The translations under genes were made by a program, and so were the position numbers. Positions 7,925-15,472 of a DNA stretch of 31,884 nucleotides are shown here, piece after piece. Location of the stretch: positions 1-31,884 of the forward strand of contig CALFBL010000177.1 in assembly GCA_937951695.1 (NCBI GenBank). Direction: 5' to 3'. The notes beneath the pieces were generated by a model. That model was not told where the DNA came from and did no database searches. It saw only the letters and a list, made by a program, of their open reading frames with translations. Source of the stretch: an uncultured Granulosicoccaceae bacterium. GTDB taxonomy: Bacteria; Pseudomonadota; Gammaproteobacteria; Granulosicoccales; Granulosicoccaceae. Numbering within the stretch: the stretch's first letter is position 1; each line of letters opens with the position of its first letter.

Positions 7925-8827
7925 CTAGTGCGTCATGCTGTAGAGAACGTAGTTAATTCCTAAGCGATACGCAGTCGCGGTGTACAGCGCGCTGTACTCT
8001 TCCATATCCGCGTGCTCCCAGGCGTCTCCCAAATCCATATTCCAGTTCACCACCACCATCACCCGTCCGTCATCGTCGAGGATGGCCCGCCATTGCGGTC
8101 GTTGCCGGGACGCGTTGCTCTCGACTACCGAGGGTGTCTTTGATATCGGCAGCTCCCAGGTCTCACCCGGATTCAGGCACAGCGCGCGAAGTCCAGGAAT
8201 TTGTATAAAGTCGTCTATCGGGAAATGGACGTTAAAGATTTCATGGGTGGGGGGTAAGTCGACGATTTCACGATCGGAAAACACTTGACTCATCCAATCG
8301 GCGAATTGCTCCCATTGGTAGCGCCCGTGAAAATCATCCACCAGTAAAAATCCGCCGCGCAGTAAATATTCTCGAAGCGTATCGGCCTCAAGCGCGGTGA
8401 ACGACGCAAAACCTGCTTCCACGACGTACAGCATCGGAAAATCGTAAATTCGCTCGTCCAGCAGCGAGATGGATTGGCTGTCCTCGTTGGTGTCCACATC
8501 GGTCAGACGTTTCATCGCTGCGATAAAATGTGGCTCGGATTCGGAACAATCGGCTTGCCAGTGCGGGTAACCGATGTGGTCTCCCAAGGCATCGATGGCG
8601 CGTTGGTTGTCGGCAAAAATGAGTCGGGAGAACGTGAATTCACCGTTGGCGATGCCCGGCAAGGCCGAGGGGCATTGCGGTCGTTGTGGGGACGTGCAAA
8701 TGGCCAGATCCGACTGCGCTTGAACGAGGCCGCCAAACATCGTAGTGGCGGCGAAGCACAACGGCCCGAACCAGCTATGCGGAGATTTTTTTGTACGCGC
8801 CCGGGCGCTGCTGTGTTTCGCACTCAT
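7925..8827 (-). CDS. DUF4159 domain-containing exported protein
   Basis: About 300 residues from the ATG at 8827, giving a signal peptide with twin Lys/Arg clusters (MSAKHSSARARTKKSPHSW) and a hydrophobic core ending near VQA-Q. The longer open frame to 9013 overlaps the divergent xylulokinase start and adds an implausible polar leader. The body is DUF4159: FTFSRLIFADN, then IYDFPMLYVVEAGFASFTALE, REYLLRGGFLLVDDFHG and the C-terminal YRLGINYVLYSMTH. The fold resembles a glutamine-amidotransferase/BatA-associated domain. DUF4159 genes usually sit beside MoxR-type ATPase and DUF58 genes, and none are here. Function is unknown; periplasmic location is inferred from the signal. Confidence 0.85.
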   Translation of the reverse strand: MSAKHSSARARTKKSPHSWFGPLCFAATTMFGGLVQAQSDLAICTSPQRPQCPSALPGIANGEFTFSRLIFADNQRAIDALGDHIGYPHWQADCSESEPHFIAAMKRLTDVDTNEDSQSISLLDERIYDFPMLYVVEAGFASFTALEADTLREYLLRGGFLLVDDFHGRYQWEQFADWMSQVFSDREIVDLPPTHEIFNVHFPIDDFIQIPGLRALCLNPGETWELPISKTPSVVESNASRQRPQWRAILDDDGRVMVVVNWNMDLGDAWEHADMEEYSALYTATAYRLGINYVLYSMTH

Positions 8828-8884
8828 AGCTTTAAGGCTAGACTGTTCGCCTCTGTTGAGCAACCGCTTTGGGTCTCGTCCATC

Positions 8885-10318
8885 GTGTATATCGGTATTG
8901 ATCTTGGAACCTCTAGTGTAAAAACGCTTCTCGTCGACGATAATCAATCGATATTGGCATCGGCCTCGTTTGAACTTAGCGTTCACAGACCGCACCCGAA
9001 TGAGTCCGAACAAGATCCGCAGAGCTGGATACAGGGCATCGAGGCGACTTTAGCAAGCCTTAAAACGGAACAGCCGAAGGCATTAAACGCCGTCAAAGGC
9101 ATCGGACTGTCTGGCCAACAACATGGCGCAACCTTACTCGATGCCGCTGATGCTCCGCTGCGTGCTTGCATACTGTGGAACGATACGCGAAGCCATGAAC
9201 AAGCCGCGCGGCTGGATACGCCTCAGTCCAGAGACATTATCGGCAACATTTTGTTCCCGGGCTTTACCGCGCCAAAGCTTGCTTGGGTGGCTGAGAACGA
9301 ACCGGAGATTTTTAAAAAAGTCGCCAAAGTTCTCCTACCCAAAGACTACGCCCGGCTATGGCTAACCGGTGAGTACGTCTCGGATTGTTCCGACGCCGCT
9401 GGCACCGGTTGGTTGGATGTGGCAAAACGGCAATGGTCACCGGTGTGTCTTGCAGCCTGTGATCTCTCTACCGATCACATGCCTTCTCTGGTTGAAGGGT
9501 CAGAGGCGTCGGGGATACTGCGCACCGATCTGGCGACCCGATTTGGGATGCCCAAGGGCGTTGTGGTTGCTGGCGGCGCAGGCGACAATGCAGCGTCCGC
9601 TTGCGGTATGGGGAATGTGGGTGAAGGCGATGCGTTTGTATCTCTGGGCACCTCCGGCGTGATGTTCGCCAGCAACAACCGCTACCGCCCTAACGCCGCC
9701 AGTGCCGTGCATACGTTTTGCCATGCCGTGCCCGATACCTGGCATCAAATGGGCGTCATTCTGTCTGCCTCCGATTCGTTGAGCTGGCTCAGCGGCATCA
9801 CCGGAAAATCCGCAGCCGAGCTCACCCAATCACTGCAGCCTAACACAGCAACTGCAGTGAACGAATTGTTCCTGCCCTACCTTGGCGGCGAACGCACTCC
9901 CCACAACAACGCCAATGTCCGGGGCTCTTTGCACGGGCTCTCTCACGCCACAGATGTGAGTCAACTCACTCGAGCCGTGTTACAAGGGGTAACGTTTGCG
10001 TTTAAGGATTCCCAGCAAGCCCTCGCCACAGCAGGCACTGAGCTCGCCAGTGCATTCGTTATTGGCGGCGGCAGTCGATCTCCTTATTGGGTGCAGCTGC
10101 TGGCGAACGTTCTGGGTGTGCCAATGCACGTCACCCAGGAAGGTGATGTCGGTGCCGGGTTTGGTGCGGCCCGTCTGGCGCGTTTAGCCGCTGGTGGTGA
10201 ACCGGTGTCGTCTGTGTGCACACCACCGGATATTGCTGCGACAGTGGAACCTGACGTGTCCCGAGCTGATGAATTTGGTGAGCGGTATGAGGCTTATCGA
10301 GCGGCTTTTGCCCGATGA
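8885..10318 (+). CDS. xylB: Xylulokinase (FGGY family)
   Basis: A 477-residue FGGY carbohydrate kinase; xylulokinase phosphorylates D-xylulose to xylulose-5-phosphate, feeding the pentose phosphate pathway. I start at the GTG at 8885, which gives the family-typical MYIGIDLGTSSVKTLLVDD; the open frame extends upstream to 8474 only as antisense to the DUF4159 gene. Motifs are SGQQHG, ILWNDTR, FPGFTAPKLAW, the catalytic aspartate in GGAGDNAASA, FVSLGTSGV and the C-terminal GGGSRSPYWVQLLANVLGVP. Length fits E. coli XylB (484). No xylose isomerase, xylose transporter or regulator gene is nearby, so regulation and true substrate (xylulose versus another ketose) are open. The gene ends 30 bases before tRNA-Ser, tail to tail. 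Confidence 0.92.
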   Translation: MYIGIDLGTSSVKTLLVDDNQSILASASFELSVHRPHPNESEQDPQSWIQGIEATLASLKTEQPKALNAVKGIGLSGQQHGATLLDAADAPLRACILWNDTRSHEQAARLDTPQSRDIIGNILFPGFTAPKLAWVAENEPEIFKKVAKVLLPKDYARLWLTGEYVSDCSDAAGTGWLDVAKRQWSPVCLAACDLSTDHMPSLVEGSEASGILRTDLATRFGMPKGVVVAGGAGDNAASACGMGNVGEGDAFVSLGTSGVMFASNNRYRPNAASAVHTFCHAVPDTWHQMGVILSASDSLSWLSGITGKSAAELTQSLQPNTATAVNELFLPYLGGERTPHNNANVRGSLHGLSHATDVSQLTRAVLQGVTFAFKDSQQALATAGTELASAFVIGGGSRSPYWVQLLANVLGVPMHVTQEGDVGAGFGAARLARLAAGGEPVSSVCTPPDIAATVEPDVSRADEFGERYEAYRAAFAR

Positions 10319-10347
10319 TGGTCGTTCGCCGGGCTGCAGGATTTTAT

Positions 10348-10437
10348 TGGCGGAGAGGGAGGGATTCGAACCCCCGGACGGTTTAACCCGTCAACGGTTT
10401 TCAAGACCGCCGCATTCGACCACTCTGCCACCTCTCC
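10348..10437 (-). tRNA. tRNA-Ser (anticodon UGA)
   Basis: Read on the reverse strand, the 7-bp acceptor stem GGAGAGG pairs with CCTCTCC. It is followed by discriminator G and an encoded CCA (10350-10348). The anticodon loop CTTGAAA places TGA at 10403-10401. The long variable arm (around TTGACGGGTTAAACCGTC) marks a class II serine tRNA. The T arm GGGGG-TTCGAAT-CCCTC is canonical. Total length is 90 with CCA. Confidence 0.97.
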
Positions 10438-10446
10438 AAGCCGGCC

Positions 10447-10452
10447 ATTATA
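10447..10452 (-). promoter_or_regulatory. Likely -10 element of the tRNA-Ser promoter
   Basis: On the reverse strand a perfect TATAAT lies 9 bases upstream of the mature tRNA 5' end, so a transcript would begin almost at the tRNA. I do not see a good -35 hexamer at 16-18 bases spacing. An upstream TTGATT lies too close. Confidence 0.45.
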
Positions 10453-10629
10453 CAAAAAGTGAATCAAATTCTCTACATTCAGGGAGCTTTTGATATCTTT
10501 TGTTAAACCTAGCAGTACATTGCAGTTTTCGTGTTGATTTTTGCGAGATACAACCCTAGGTTTCAAAACGTATAAGTCGATGTATAGATAGCCATTTCAT
10601 ATACACTTCAGTTAGTAATCCATCGGTCC

Positions 10630-10654
10630 GTTCTGAACTAAATTGTTCTGAACT
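10630..10654. repeat. Tandem palindrome GTTCTGAACT x2 upstream of the BI-1 gene
   Basis: Two exact copies of GTTCTGAACT start at 10630 and 10645. Each contains the self-complementary GTTC-T-GAAC. They lie 42 bases before the ATG at 10696, and their centres are 15 bases apart. Arrangement and position resemble a pair of operator half-sites over a promoter, but I do not recognise the cognate regulator. Confidence 0.5.
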
Positions 10655-10695
10655 CAAAATTAGGTTATTTACCTTAAACTAGGAGATTTACCCGC

Positions 10696-11361
10696 ATGCA
10701 AACCACAGGACCCATAGTCCGCACTCACGAGAGCGCGCTCGCCACCAACAAGGTTCTGCGCAATACCTACATGTTATTGGCCATGACCTTGCTGTTCTGC
10801 GCAGCGACGGCCGGCGTTTCGATGTTGTTTGATCTTGGTCGCGGCGTTGGCACCATGGCATTTTTCGCCTCGTTCGCCATCATCATGTTCGTTTTACCGA
10901 AAGTTGAAAATTCTTCGGCAGGCATTTGGGCGGTATTCGCCTTCACCGGCCTGTTAGGGCTTGCTATAGGGCCTACGGTCCAGCACTACTTGAACTACCC
11001 GAATGGCTCGCAAATCGTCGCTACAGCGATGGGCGGCACTGGGACAATCTTTTTAGGGCTGAGCGCCTACGTGCTGACCACCCGAAAAGACTTCTCATTC
11101 ATGGGCGGTTTTCTGTTTGTCGGCTTCCTTGTTGCTGTCGTTGCAATGATTGCCAACATCTTCCTCCAGATCCCAGTTCTGTCAGTGGCTCTGTCTGCAG
11201 TCATTGTCCTGATCATGAGTGGCTTCATCTTGTTTGACACCAGCCGTATCATCACTGGTGGCGAAACAAACTACGTCCGTGCAACGGTTAGTTTGTTCCT
11301 GAATATATACAACATTTTCCAAGGTCTTTTGATGCTGGTCGGCATGGGTGGGGACGACTAA
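10696..11361 (+). CDS. Bax inhibitor-1 family protein, YccA-like
   Basis: A 221-residue integral membrane protein of the BI-1/YccA family (E. coli YccA is 219 residues). E. coli YccA binds the membrane protease FtsH and moderates degradation of membrane proteins such as SecY. AGGAG precedes the ATG with good spacing. Seven hydrophobic segments are visible, starting at NTYMLLAMTLLFCAATAG. The last third holds the family signature LIMSGFILFDTSRIITGGETNYVRATVSLFLNIYNIFQGLL, with the conserved aspartate (FDTSRI) and acidic C-terminus (GGDD). It stands alone, with a tandem palindrome and the tRNA-Ser promoter region upstream. The FtsH role is inherited from the family and not shown here. Confidence 0.92.
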   Translation: MQTTGPIVRTHESALATNKVLRNTYMLLAMTLLFCAATAGVSMLFDLGRGVGTMAFFASFAIIMFVLPKVENSSAGIWAVFAFTGLLGLAIGPTVQHYLNYPNGSQIVATAMGGTGTIFLGLSAYVLTTRKDFSFMGGFLFVGFLVAVVAMIANIFLQIPVLSVALSAVIVLIMSGFILFDTSRIITGGETNYVRATVSLFLNIYNIFQGLLMLVGMGGDD

Positions 11362-11449
11362 ACGCTCGTAACCTTCGGTTAAGACTGGTCGGAAACATGA
11401 CCAGCCGCAGTATAATCATCGTGCGATGTTTAACAACTCACCTTGATCT

Positions 11450-11483
11450 CATCGGGTCGCACACGCGCGGCCCGATGCGTTTT
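11450..11483 (+). terminator. Hairpin with T-rich tail upstream of the small membrane ORF
   Basis: CATCGGG (11450-11456) pairs with CCCGATG (11471-11477) around a GC-rich 14-base loop, followed by CGTTTT. It lies 89 bases after the BI-1 gene and 40 before the ORF at 11524. A perfect TATAAT at 11411-11416 precedes it, so it could end the BI-1 transcript, end a short RNA starting near 11423, or act as a leader attenuator. Confidence 0.45.
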
Positions 11484-11523
11484 CGCTTACACAACACTCT
11501 TCCAAAGCAAGGCTGAATCGACG

Positions 11524-11709
11524 ATGGACATAGGTATAGCCGGATGGCTGCTCGCGGGTTTGATGCTATTCATGGTAGCGCGCGGCATCCCTGCTGCGAT
11601 CAACATGGTGAAGCACGCCCCCAAAGGAACTCTGCCTGAATGGCTAAACGCCGCCTTGTTGTTGGCGGCGGTCATGGCCTTCGTGCTTTTTCTGATGAGC
11701 ATTACTTAG
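11524..11709 (+). CDS. Small two-helix membrane protein, unknown
   Basis: A 61-residue ORF from the ATG at 11524. Two hydrophobic segments (IGIAGWLLAGLMLFMVARG and LNAALLLAAVMAFVLFLMSI) flank a polar basic loop (INMVKHAPKGTLPEW), the layout of a small inner-membrane hairpin protein. Codon use looks like that of its neighbours, and a weak AGG-containing site precedes the start. I do not recognise the family. The frame is open upstream to 11443, but that extension is non-hydrophobic and crosses the hairpin at 11450-11483, so I use the shorter start. Confidence 0.65.
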   Translation: MDIGIAGWLLAGLMLFMVARGIPAAINMVKHAPKGTLPEWLNAALLLAAVMAFVLFLMSIT

Positions 11710-11742
11710 AGATCAGGATCGTGTAGAGATTGAGGGGCGCCG

Positions 11743-12693
11743 TTAACTCTGCGCTGCGACAACTTTTGGCAACACGCACAGCATCTCGTACAACAGATTT
11801 GCACCAATCAACGCGGTACTGCCAGCCATGTCGTAAGGCGGGGAGATCTCCACCAGATCGGTTCCCACGAGGTTGACCCCCTTCAATCCTCGAATGATCT
11901 CCAGCGCTTGAACGGTGGTTAGCCCGCCTATTTCCAAGGTGCCGGTGCCCGAGGCAAATGCCGGGTCCAGACTGTCAATGTCGTAGGTTAAATACACCGG
12001 GCCTGAGCCCATCTGCTGACGCACTTCCTGCATCAACGGGGTCAGCGATTGGTGCCAGCATTCTTCCGCCGTCACCACCCGAAACCCCTGACTTCGTGGC
12101 CAGTCAAAATCGTCGTCGGCGTAACCGGTGCCTCGTAGCCCAATTTGTACCACCCGAGAGGCGTCCAGCAATCCTTCTTCAAAAGCACGGCGGAACGGGG
12201 TGCCGTGGGCGATTGGTTCGCCGAACATGTGCTCATTGATATCCGCGTGTGCGTCTACGTGCACCAGTCCGACCGGACCGTACTGTTTGGCCATCGCTCG
12301 TAAAGCAGGCAACGTCAAGGTATGATCCCCACCCAAGGTCAAAGGCACCGCCCCTGCCTGAACGATGTCAGTCAGGCCCGCCTCAATGATGTCGATGCTC
12401 TTCGCCAGATTGAAGGTGTTGATGGCAATATCGCCCAAATCCGCCACGTGCATATGGTCGAACGGCGATACCCGCGTGGCCATGTTGTAAGGGCGTAGCA
12501 TGGCGGACTCGGCGCGAATCTGGCGAGGCCCGAATCGGGTTCCGCTGCGATGCGAGGCGCCGATATCCATCGGTACACCCACGAAAGCGGCATCGAGTCC
12601 TGCGGCGGAACTTGCCGACGGAAGCCGCATCATGGTGGCAGGGCCGGCAAAACGCGGCATCTCATTGCCACCCAGCGGTTGATTGAAATTCAT
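11743..12693 (-). CDS. speB: Agmatinase-family ureohydrolase (guanidinobutyrase-like)
   Basis: A 316-residue Mn-dependent ureohydrolase that removes urea from a guanidino compound. The binuclear metal ligands are all present: H124 in GGDHT, D147, H149 and D151 in DAHAD, and D238/D240 in YDIDSLDPAFASGTGT. The N-terminus NQPLGGNEMPRFAGPATMMRLP and the run TRVSPFDHMHVADLGDIAINTFNL resemble Pseudomonas guanidinobutyrase (GbuA) and guanidinopropionase (GpuA) at least as much as SpeB. The substrate could therefore be 4-guanidinobutyrate, 3-guanidinopropionate or agmatine. The symbol is the family name, not a proven substrate. Guanidino-acid ureohydrolases often sit beside a LysR regulator and transporter; neither is seen. 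Confidence 0.9.
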   Translation of the reverse strand: MNFNQPLGGNEMPRFAGPATMMRLPSASSAAGLDAAFVGVPMDIGASHRSGTRFGPRQIRAESAMLRPYNMATRVSPFDHMHVADLGDIAINTFNLAKSIDIIEAGLTDIVQAGAVPLTLGGDHTLTLPALRAMAKQYGPVGLVHVDAHADINEHMFGEPIAHGTPFRRAFEEGLLDASRVVQIGLRGTGYADDDFDWPRSQGFRVVTAEECWHQSLTPLMQEVRQQMGSGPVYLTYDIDSLDPAFASGTGTLEIGGLTTVQALEIIRGLKGVNLVGTDLVEISPPYDMAGSTALIGANLLYEMLCVLPKVVAAQS

Positions 12694-12937
12694 AAGCGAT
12701 AGGGTATCGTATCTGCGTGAAACCTGAGCGGTTGAAAGTACTTAAATATCTCGCCGTTGCGTCAAGGATCGTGGATCCAGGCAAGCCTCGACATCAATAA
12801 ATTCAACCCTGCGCGCCCGGTCACAGTTTTCAGCTGACAAAATCCCTCAGACGCCCACATGTAGACAGATAAGGTAATCGTAAAATACATCAAGAACTTC
12901 CAAATTCGGCCGACAGAGTAGGTATCTATCGGTATGA

Positions 12938-13555
12938 ATGGTGCCCCCCATGGCTCGCTCGTCAGACTCCAATCTTCTTGTCGCTATCATAAAGGACAAG
13001 ACATTTCAGGCTCGTGAAATTCGTCGTGTCATCAAGTTGTCACTGGTGTACCTTCTGCTTACCACCGCGTTGTTGGGTGTGTTCTACAACCACATGCTCG
13101 GTGAACTGACCAGCGGCAGCTCACCGTTGTTGTTTGCTTCTGAAGACATCAGCTTCATCAACGAAGCCGTGCCACCATTAGGTGCCGTGTTGATGCGATG
13201 GATGATTGCCATGATGGTCGTGAACATCATATTGACCCTGTGCTTGGGCGTCTACATTGTCCGAAAAATGGGCCAACCACTGCTCGCCATTCGTCGCGCC
13301 TTACGTGAAGTCTCCGCCGGTAATCTCGTTGTTCGCTTGCGTGAAACCGACAACCGCGACTTTGGCGAATTGAGTCAAGATTTACAAAACGCTATGAGCG
13401 TGGTGCGAGACCGTATTGCCGAAGCCAAAGCATCGGTTGCAGTCGCTGACGATGGAGATTTGGAAAAAGCCATCGAAAACACGCAAAACGCACTCAATTT
13501 TTTCAAAGTCAACAGCGCTAACAGTTCATCCAACGACGACTCTAACGCAGCGTAA
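12938..13555 (+). CDS. Two-TM membrane protein with HAMP domain and no output domain
   Basis: A 205-residue membrane protein. TM1 (about 33-50) and TM2 (about 83-108) flank a short periplasmic loop of some 35 residues. A HAMP-like linker follows (about 109-160), with the expected proline (MGQPL) and the pattern LREVSAGNLVVRLRETDNRDFGELSQDLQNAM. The C-terminal 45 residues form a short helix and a Ser/Asn-rich tail; there is no kinase, cyclase or chemotaxis signalling domain. ATGs at 12938 and 12950 are both possible. The next gene starts 3 bases after this stop, so it shares a transcript with a lipoprotein. HAMP domains relay signals across membranes; here the partner must be another protein, which is inference. 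Confidence 0.8.
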   Translation: MVPPMARSSDSNLLVAIIKDKTFQAREIRRVIKLSLVYLLLTTALLGVFYNHMLGELTSGSSPLLFASEDISFINEAVPPLGAVLMRWMIAMMVVNIILTLCLGVYIVRKMGQPLLAIRRALREVSAGNLVVRLRETDNRDFGELSQDLQNAMSVVRDRIAEAKASVAVADDGDLEKAIENTQNALNFFKVNSANSSSNDDSNAA

Positions 13556-13558
13556 CTG

Positions 13559-14584
13559 ATGGTTATGGGAATATTCAACGCACGACACGCAGCGATTACT
13601 GCATCGCTGGTTTCACTGATGTTGGCCGGGTGCGGATCCGATGGTGGCTCAGCCCCCGCCGAAAGAATCGGTCCAGGGACCAATGGCAGCTATTTGTTTG
13701 TGGCATCCCCGACCTACTATTTCGGCACCACCGATGTGGGCACCGATCGCACCCAAACTGTCGAACTGGTCAATCGAGGCGGAGACATCTACCCCATAGA
13801 GAAAGTGCAGATCATTGGCAACAATCGCGAAGAGTTCGTCACTGACTTCCACGGTCCGATTAGGTTGAACCCGTCAGAGGCCGTTCGATTGAACATTACT
13901 TTTCAACCGGTCACCGATGGACGAAAGTTCGCCAACATCGACATCGATTTCGACACCATTGTTCAGGTCAGCGAAGAAGACAACGCAAACGAGCAGCGAT
14001 TTTACGCAGCAAAAGATCTGGAACAACAGCAAAATTACAGCGCCGCTAGCCAACAGTACCGTGAATACGTCGCCAGCGATCCGGCTGTGGCTGTCAATAA
14101 ACGCCGCGCAGCCATCAAGCTACCGGTGATCGCCGAGGTTAAGACCTACGGCGATGGTAACGACTTCAAAAGCTATTTAAACGCAATCAATGCACGAGAC
14201 GCCGGCGAATTTGATGTAGCGCTTTCGCAAATCGATCAGCTGTTGATCACTGACGCTGACAGCTACCTGGCCGATGATTCGCTGTATCTGAAAGGCTATA
14301 TTGAGCTGATAGACACCCAAGACTACGCAGCCGCGCAAGAGACCATGGAGCGGTTGCGGCGCACCTACCCCGACACCACTTACTACGACACCGCTTTGTA
14401 CAGCGAAGCCTTAGCGTTACAAGCCCTGGGCAGCGAGACTCTGGCTATCGAAATTTTGCTGGATTTACGCTATAAGCACACCGGTATCAAAGCCTTTGGC
14501 TTATCCATGCCCAAAGACAATGTGTTGTCGCGAGTCTGGTTCGATCGCGCCACCGATGCCTTGGAAAAAATGGGCGCGCTATAA
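13559..14584 (+). CDS. Lipoprotein with Ig-like and TPR-like regions
   Basis: A 341-residue lipoprotein. Residues 1-27 are a signal peptide with lipobox LAGC; the following SDGG linker does not read as a strong inner-membrane retention signal. About residues 40-125 (SYLFVASPTYYFGTTDVGTDRTQTVELVNRGG onward) look like an ASPM/SPD-2/Hydin-type beta-sandwich: FG-x-T-x-V-G-x-x-x-T-x-x-V, then INITFQPVTDGRKFANIDI-like strands. The C-terminal half is helical and repeat-like (YSAASQQYREYVASDP; AAQETMERLRRTYPDTTYYDTALYSEALAL), as in TPR proteins of the YbgF/BamD kind. The start is 3 bases after the HAMP gene. Role unknown; an envelope scaffold or sensor partner is a guess. Confidence 0.75.
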   Translation: MVMGIFNARHAAITASLVSLMLAGCGSDGGSAPAERIGPGTNGSYLFVASPTYYFGTTDVGTDRTQTVELVNRGGDIYPIEKVQIIGNNREEFVTDFHGPIRLNPSEAVRLNITFQPVTDGRKFANIDIDFDTIVQVSEEDNANEQRFYAAKDLEQQQNYSAASQQYREYVASDPAVAVNKRRAAIKLPVIAEVKTYGDGNDFKSYLNAINARDAGEFDVALSQIDQLLITDADSYLADDSLYLKGYIELIDTQDYAAAQETMERLRRTYPDTTYYDTALYSEALALQALGSETLAIEILLDLRYKHTGIKAFGLSMPKDNVLSRVWFDRATDALEKMGAL

Positions 14585-14591
14585 TCTGATC

Positions 14592-15452
14592 ATGAGTGAT
14601 CAGTGGCAAGCCTTACTCGAGGCCAAGCTCAACCTCAGCATAGAAAACCAGTCTCGGCTCAGCGGCGGGGATTTCGCCGACAGCAGGAAGTTACGGCTGA
14701 GCGATGGCACATCGGTGTTTGTCAAAACCCACACCACGCCACCACCAAACTTCTTCACGACTGAAAGCGCTGGACTGCGTTGGTTACGCGACACGCACAG
14801 TGTGACCATCCCCGAAGTGCTTTTCGTCTCTGACAACCCACCGTGTCTGGTACTGCAATGGATCGACGAAGGGCCACGTACTTCTCTCGGTGAACAACAA
14901 TTCGGACGGGATCTGGCTGCACTGCACAGCAGCCATTTTCCCCATTTCGGACGACCAGACGCAGCCACCACTGGCAGCCTCGCCCTGCCCAACGCCCCGA
15001 TGAATGATTGGGTCAGCTTCTACCGCGATCAACGCCTGTTGCCGTTGCTGGACATAGCCCAGCTGGACAACGCCTTAGCGGATTCAACCTGTCGATCTTT
15101 GCGTCGCTTGTGCGATTCACTGGAACAAGTTGCACCGCCCTGCGCAGCCCCTTCACTTGTTCACGGGGATCTGTGGGCCGGGAATCGGCTGGTGGATAGA
15201 ACCGGTCAAAGCTGGTTGATTGATCCAGCCGCACACGGCAATCACCGCGAATTTGATTTAGCGATGATGCGTCTATTTGGTGGCTACGACGAGTCTTGCT
15301 TTGCTGCGTATCAGGAAGTATTTGCGCTGGATGATGGCTGGCAGGAACGCGTCAATCTGTTTCAACTGGCGCCGTTAATCGTCCACGCCATAAAATTTGG
15401 TGGTCATTATGCAACTGCAACCGCAACGGCGCTAGGCGCGTTGGGATTCTAG
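14592..15452 (+). CDS. Fructosamine kinase family protein
   Basis: A 286-residue protein with the aminoglycoside-phosphotransferase-like fold of the fructosamine-3-kinase family (E. coli YniA is the same length). Members phosphorylate ketoamine adducts on lysines so that the sugar detaches, a protein-deglycation step. Visible parts are the ATP lysine in VFVKTHT, the hinge LVLQWIDEG, LVHGDLWAGNRLV with the catalytic aspartate, and the metal-binding LIDPAAHGNHREFDLAMMRLFGG. The ATG at 14592 begins 7 bases after the lipoprotein stop, so it probably ends the HAMP-lipoprotein transcript; an in-frame upstream opening to 14496 overlaps the lipoprotein gene and is unlikely. The C-terminus HAIKFGGHYATATATAL is slightly short of some homologues. 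Confidence 0.88.
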   Translation: MSDQWQALLEAKLNLSIENQSRLSGGDFADSRKLRLSDGTSVFVKTHTTPPPNFFTTESAGLRWLRDTHSVTIPEVLFVSDNPPCLVLQWIDEGPRTSLGEQQFGRDLAALHSSHFPHFGRPDAATTGSLALPNAPMNDWVSFYRDQRLLPLLDIAQLDNALADSTCRSLRRLCDSLEQVAPPCAAPSLVHGDLWAGNRLVDRTGQSWLIDPAAHGNHREFDLAMMRLFGGYDESCFAAYQEVFALDDGWQERVNLFQLAPLIVHAIKFGGHYATATATALGALGF

Positions 15453-15472
15453 TGATCGGCCGATAATGTCGA

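Noticed and set aside
8474..8884. Long upstream extension of the xylulokinase reading frame
   Set aside because: It is antisense to the DUF4159 gene and has no kinase similarity; the FGGY N-terminus MYIGIDLGTSS starts at the GTG at 8885.
8828..9013. N-terminal extension of the DUF4159 protein
   Set aside because: It would overlap the start of the divergent xylulokinase gene and place the signal peptide internally; the ATG at 8827 gives a proper signal peptide.
11385..11404. CTGGTC/GACCAG hairpin soon after the BI-1 stop
   Set aside because: A six-base stem lacking a T tract; it could weakly pause transcription but does not meet terminator criteria.
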